Positions 61,856 through 64,000 of a DNA stretch of 64,000 bases are shown here, piece by piece; position 1 is the stretch's first letter; the number at the start of each line of letters is the position of its first letter. The stretch comes from Pseudoxanthomonas sp. J35 (GTDB lineage Bacteria > Pseudomonadota > Gammaproteobacteria > Xanthomonadales > Xanthomonadaceae). Made by a program: the position numbers and the translations under genes. The stretch spans positions 97,062 to 161,061 of the forward strand of contig NZ_AZVB01000004.1 in the NCBI RefSeq assembly GCF_000513995.1. The letters are read 5' to 3'. The notes under the pieces are model-generated. The model made no database searches and was not told the DNA's origin. It saw only the letters and a program-made list of their open reading frames with translations.

Positions 61856-64000
61856 TCAGCGCTTCGGCACGATCGCCGCGGCGGCCACCGCGGTGGCCGA
61901 GGGCACCGGCGCCATCCGCTTCGGCGCCACCCACAGGCGGAACACGAACCAGGCCAGGGCCAGCGCGCCGACGCTGAACAGCGTGTCGGCCGGGACGCGC
62001 ATCCACACCAGCAGGTCGACGATCGGCTGCTGCATGAATTCGGCCGAGCGGGCGTACCAGTAGCCGTGCTGCAGCGAGGCGTTGAGCTGGAGGATGCCCA
62101 GCGGCAGCAGGGTGAAGGCCGCCATGCCGCCCAGGCCGATGTTGAGCGACCAGAACGCGGTCTTCAGCAGCTTCTCGCTCCACGCCAGGTCCGGCTTCAG
62201 GCCGCGCAGGCAGAACAGCATCAGGCCGATGCCGAGCATGCCGTACACGCCGAACAGCGCGGTGTGGCCATGGGTCGCGGTCAGGTTCAGGCCCTGCATG
62301 TAGTACAGCGGCAGCGGCGGGTTGATCAGGAAACCGAACAGGCCGGCGCCCACCAGGTTCCAGAACGAGACCGCCAGGAAGAACATGATCGGCCACTTGT
62401 ACTTCGCCATCCACGGCGTGGCCTTGCCCAGCTTGTAGTTGTGGTAGGCCTCGAAGCCGACGTAGGCCAGCGGCACCACTTCCAGCGCCGAGAAGCTCGC
62501 GCCCAGGGCGATCACCGCCGTCGGCGTGCCGGTGAAGTACAGGTGGTGCAGGGTACCCAGCACGCCGCCGGCCATGAACACGACCGTGGCGAACAGCACC
62601 GCGATGGTGGCCGAACGTACCTGCAGCAGGCCCAGGCGGGTGAACAGGAAGGCGATCACCGCCACCGCGAACACCTCGAAGAAGCCTTCGACCCACAGGT
62701 GCACGACCCACCAGCGCCAGTACTCGACCATGGCCAGGTGGGTGTGCTCGCCCCACATCAGGCCGGCCGCGTAGAAGATGCCGATGGCGACCACGGACAG
62801 GAACAGCAGGCTGACGATCGAGCGCGATTCGGCGCCCTTGCGCATCGCCGGCCACAGCGCGCGGCCGACCAGGACCAGCCACAGCAGCAGGCCGACGAAC
62901 AGGAACAGCTGCCAGAAGCGGCCCAGGTCCACGTATTCCCAGCCCTGGTGGCCGAACCAGAAATTCCTGGCCAGGCCCAGCTTCTGCATCACCGCCAGCC
63001 ACTGCCCGGCGAACGAGCCGACCACGATGACGAGCAGGCAGACCCACAGCACGTTCACGCCCAGGCGCTGGAACTTCGGCTCATGGCCCGAGATCGCCGG
63101 GCCGATGTACAGGCCCATGCCCAGCCAGGCGGTGGCGATCCACAGCACCGCCAGCTGCGTGTGCCAGGTGCGGGTGAGCGCGTAGGGCAGGATCTCGGCC
63201 AGGGCGAAGCCGTAGGCCTCCTGGCCCTCGACCTGGTAGTGCGCGGTGATCGCGCCCAGCAGGATCTGGGTCAGGAACAGCGCGATCACCACCCAGAAGT
63301 ACTTGGCGGTGGCGCGCATCGACGGGGTGACCTTGATCGCGGCCAGCGGGTCGCTCTTCGGCAGCACCGGCTGCATCTCTTCGCCGTGGTTGGCCGCGTA
63401 GTGCCAGCCGAGCAGGCCGATGCCGGCGATCAGGAACAGCACGCTGAACACGGTCCACATGAACAGGTTGGACGGCGGCGTGTTGCCGACCAGTTCGTCA
63501 TGCGGCCAGTTGGCGGTGTAGGTGATGCCGTTGTCCGCGCCCGGGCGCTCGGTCACCGACGACCACGCCGCCCACCAGTAGAAGGCGGCCAGCTGGCGGC
63601 GGTGCTCCGGGTCCGGCACGGTGTCGTTGCGCATGGCGTAGGCCTCGCGCAGTTCGGCCGTCGCCGGATCGGCGCTGAACAGCGCCTGGTAGTGGCCGGC
63701 GACCTGTTCCATCGCCGCGGCGCGGTCGGCATCGACGGTGATCGTGCCGGTGGCCTCGTCATACGTGTTCGGGCGCAGCAGGGCCTGCACGCGCTGCGTG
63801 TAGGCTGCCTGGGTGGCGGGATCGAGCTCCTTGTAGCTCGCCACGCCGTGCTCGCGGCCGGCCCACAGGTCGAGGATGGCCTCGGCCTCGCGGTGCAGCC
63901 AGTCGGCGCCCCAGTCCGGGGCGACGTAACCGCCGTGGCCCCAGATCGAGCCCAGCTGCTGGCCGCCGATCGACTGCCAGACCTGGCGTCCGGTCTCGAT
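61856..64000 (-). CDS. norB: quinol-dependent nitric oxide reductase (qNOR), N-terminus cut off
   Basis: The 714 residues present cover nearly all of the single-subunit qNOR, which reduces NO to nitrous oxide with electrons from quinol. The edge-proximal part is the fused cytochrome-c-like extracellular domain without haem ligation (GGQQLGSIWGHGGYVAPDWG). The barrel of about thirteen membrane helices follows, with LMWGEHTHLAMVEYWRWW, VHLWVEGFFEVFAVAVIAF (metal ligands His, Glu), GVLGTLHHLYFTGTP (the two adjacent His) and ATHGHTALFGVYGMLG. No norC is needed. The start lies beyond the right edge. It completes a nitrite-to-N2O route with nirK. Confidence 0.95.
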   Translation of the reverse strand: METGRQVWQSIGGQQLGSIWGHGGYVAPDWGADWLHREAEAILDLWAGREHGVASYKELDPATQAAYTQRVQALLRPNTYDEATGTITVDADRAAAMEQVAGHYQALFSADPATAELREAYAMRNDTVPDPEHRRQLAAFYWWAAWSSVTERPGADNGITYTANWPHDELVGNTPPSNLFMWTVFSVLFLIAGIGLLGWHYAANHGEEMQPVLPKSDPLAAIKVTPSMRATAKYFWVVIALFLTQILLGAITAHYQVEGQEAYGFALAEILPYALTRTWHTQLAVLWIATAWLGMGLYIGPAISGHEPKFQRLGVNVLWVCLLVIVVGSFAGQWLAVMQKLGLARNFWFGHQGWEYVDLGRFWQLFLFVGLLLWLVLVGRALWPAMRKGAESRSIVSLLFLSVVAIGIFYAAGLMWGEHTHLAMVEYWRWWVVHLWVEGFFEVFAVAVIAFLFTRLGLLQVRSATIAVLFATVVFMAGGVLGTLHHLYFTGTPTAVIALGASFSALEVVPLAYVGFEAYHNYKLGKATPWMAKYKWPIMFFLAVSFWNLVGAGLFGFLINPPLPLYYMQGLNLTATHGHTALFGVYGMLGIGLMLFCLRGLKPDLAWSEKLLKTAFWSLNIGLGGMAAFTLLPLGILQLNASLQHGYWYARSAEFMQQPIVDLLVWMRVPADTLFSVGALALAWFVFRLWVAPKRMAPVPSATAVAAAAIVPKR

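Noticed and set aside
1-64000. tRNA, rRNA, riboswitch and insertion sequence search by eye
   Set aside because: No cloverleaf, rRNA landmark, recognisable aptamer or transposase was seen. Diverged or short elements could be missed without covariance or profile searches.

Overview
The window is very GC-rich, gene-dense chromosomal DNA that reads as a member of the Xanthomonadaceae (Pseudoxanthomonas, Luteimonas, Lysobacter or Xanthomonas type). The evidence is a xylan/glucuronate locus driven by TonB-dependent receptors with operators of the form TGGTAGCGCTAACA (the Xanthomonas xyl-box as I recall it), GTAG-type palindromic repeats like those of Stenotrophomonas, and the DUF3348/DUF802/OmpA/DUF2894 gene set that I associate with this family. 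I see no rRNA, tRNA, CRISPR array, prophage or insertion sequence. Genus cannot be settled by eye.

Layout. (1) 1-9141: the 5' part of ccoN (cbb3 oxidase) with a perfect FNR box upstream, a protein acetyltransferase (pat), a thioredoxin-reductase-like flavoprotein, and the acnD-thpR-prpF operon of the 2-methylcitrate pathway, without prpB or prpC. (2) 9142-25472: xylB-xylA, the LacI-type regulator xylR, and a six-gene operon (GH67 alpha-glucuronidase, SGNH esterase, enolase-superfamily mannonate dehydratase, GH43 lipoprotein, GH3 beta-xylosidase, uxuB). (3) 25473-29863: repeat-rich spacer, a 3-methyladenine glycosylase, creBC and a small membrane protein. (4) 29864-46324: a minus-strand operon (exuT, GH115, uxaC, GH2, xyn10) divergent from a plus-strand operon (xylan-type TonB receptor, GPH sugar transporter, cytoplasmic GH43, aldose epimerase). 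Together with block 2 this takes glucuronoxylan from the outer membrane to xylulose-5-phosphate and 2-keto-3-deoxygluconate.

(5) 46325-53687: a copper-centred denitrification block. A class II nirK lies with a nirV-like gene, a SCO copper chaperone, azurin and a small Cys-tailed protein, divergent from a copper TonB receptor, then a DUF2249/NnrS-like pair. (6) 53896-58175: a tightly overlapping four-gene operon encoding a MotA/TolQ-like channel with a roughly 590-residue tail, a MotB-like OmpA partner with the ion-carrying Asp, and two soluble DUF proteins. It resembles the ZorAB motor in architecture and is the best candidate for an undescribed system. (7) 58191-64000: a SirB2-like protein, NnrS, a second Cys-tailed small protein, minor genes, and most of a quinol-type nitric oxide reductase (norB/norZ).

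FNR/DNR-type boxes (TTGAY-N4-RTCAA) sit before ccoN, between nirK and the copper receptor, before the DUF2249 gene, and between nnrS and the Cys-tailed gene. They suggest one oxygen/NO-responsive regulon through the right third of the window and its left edge.
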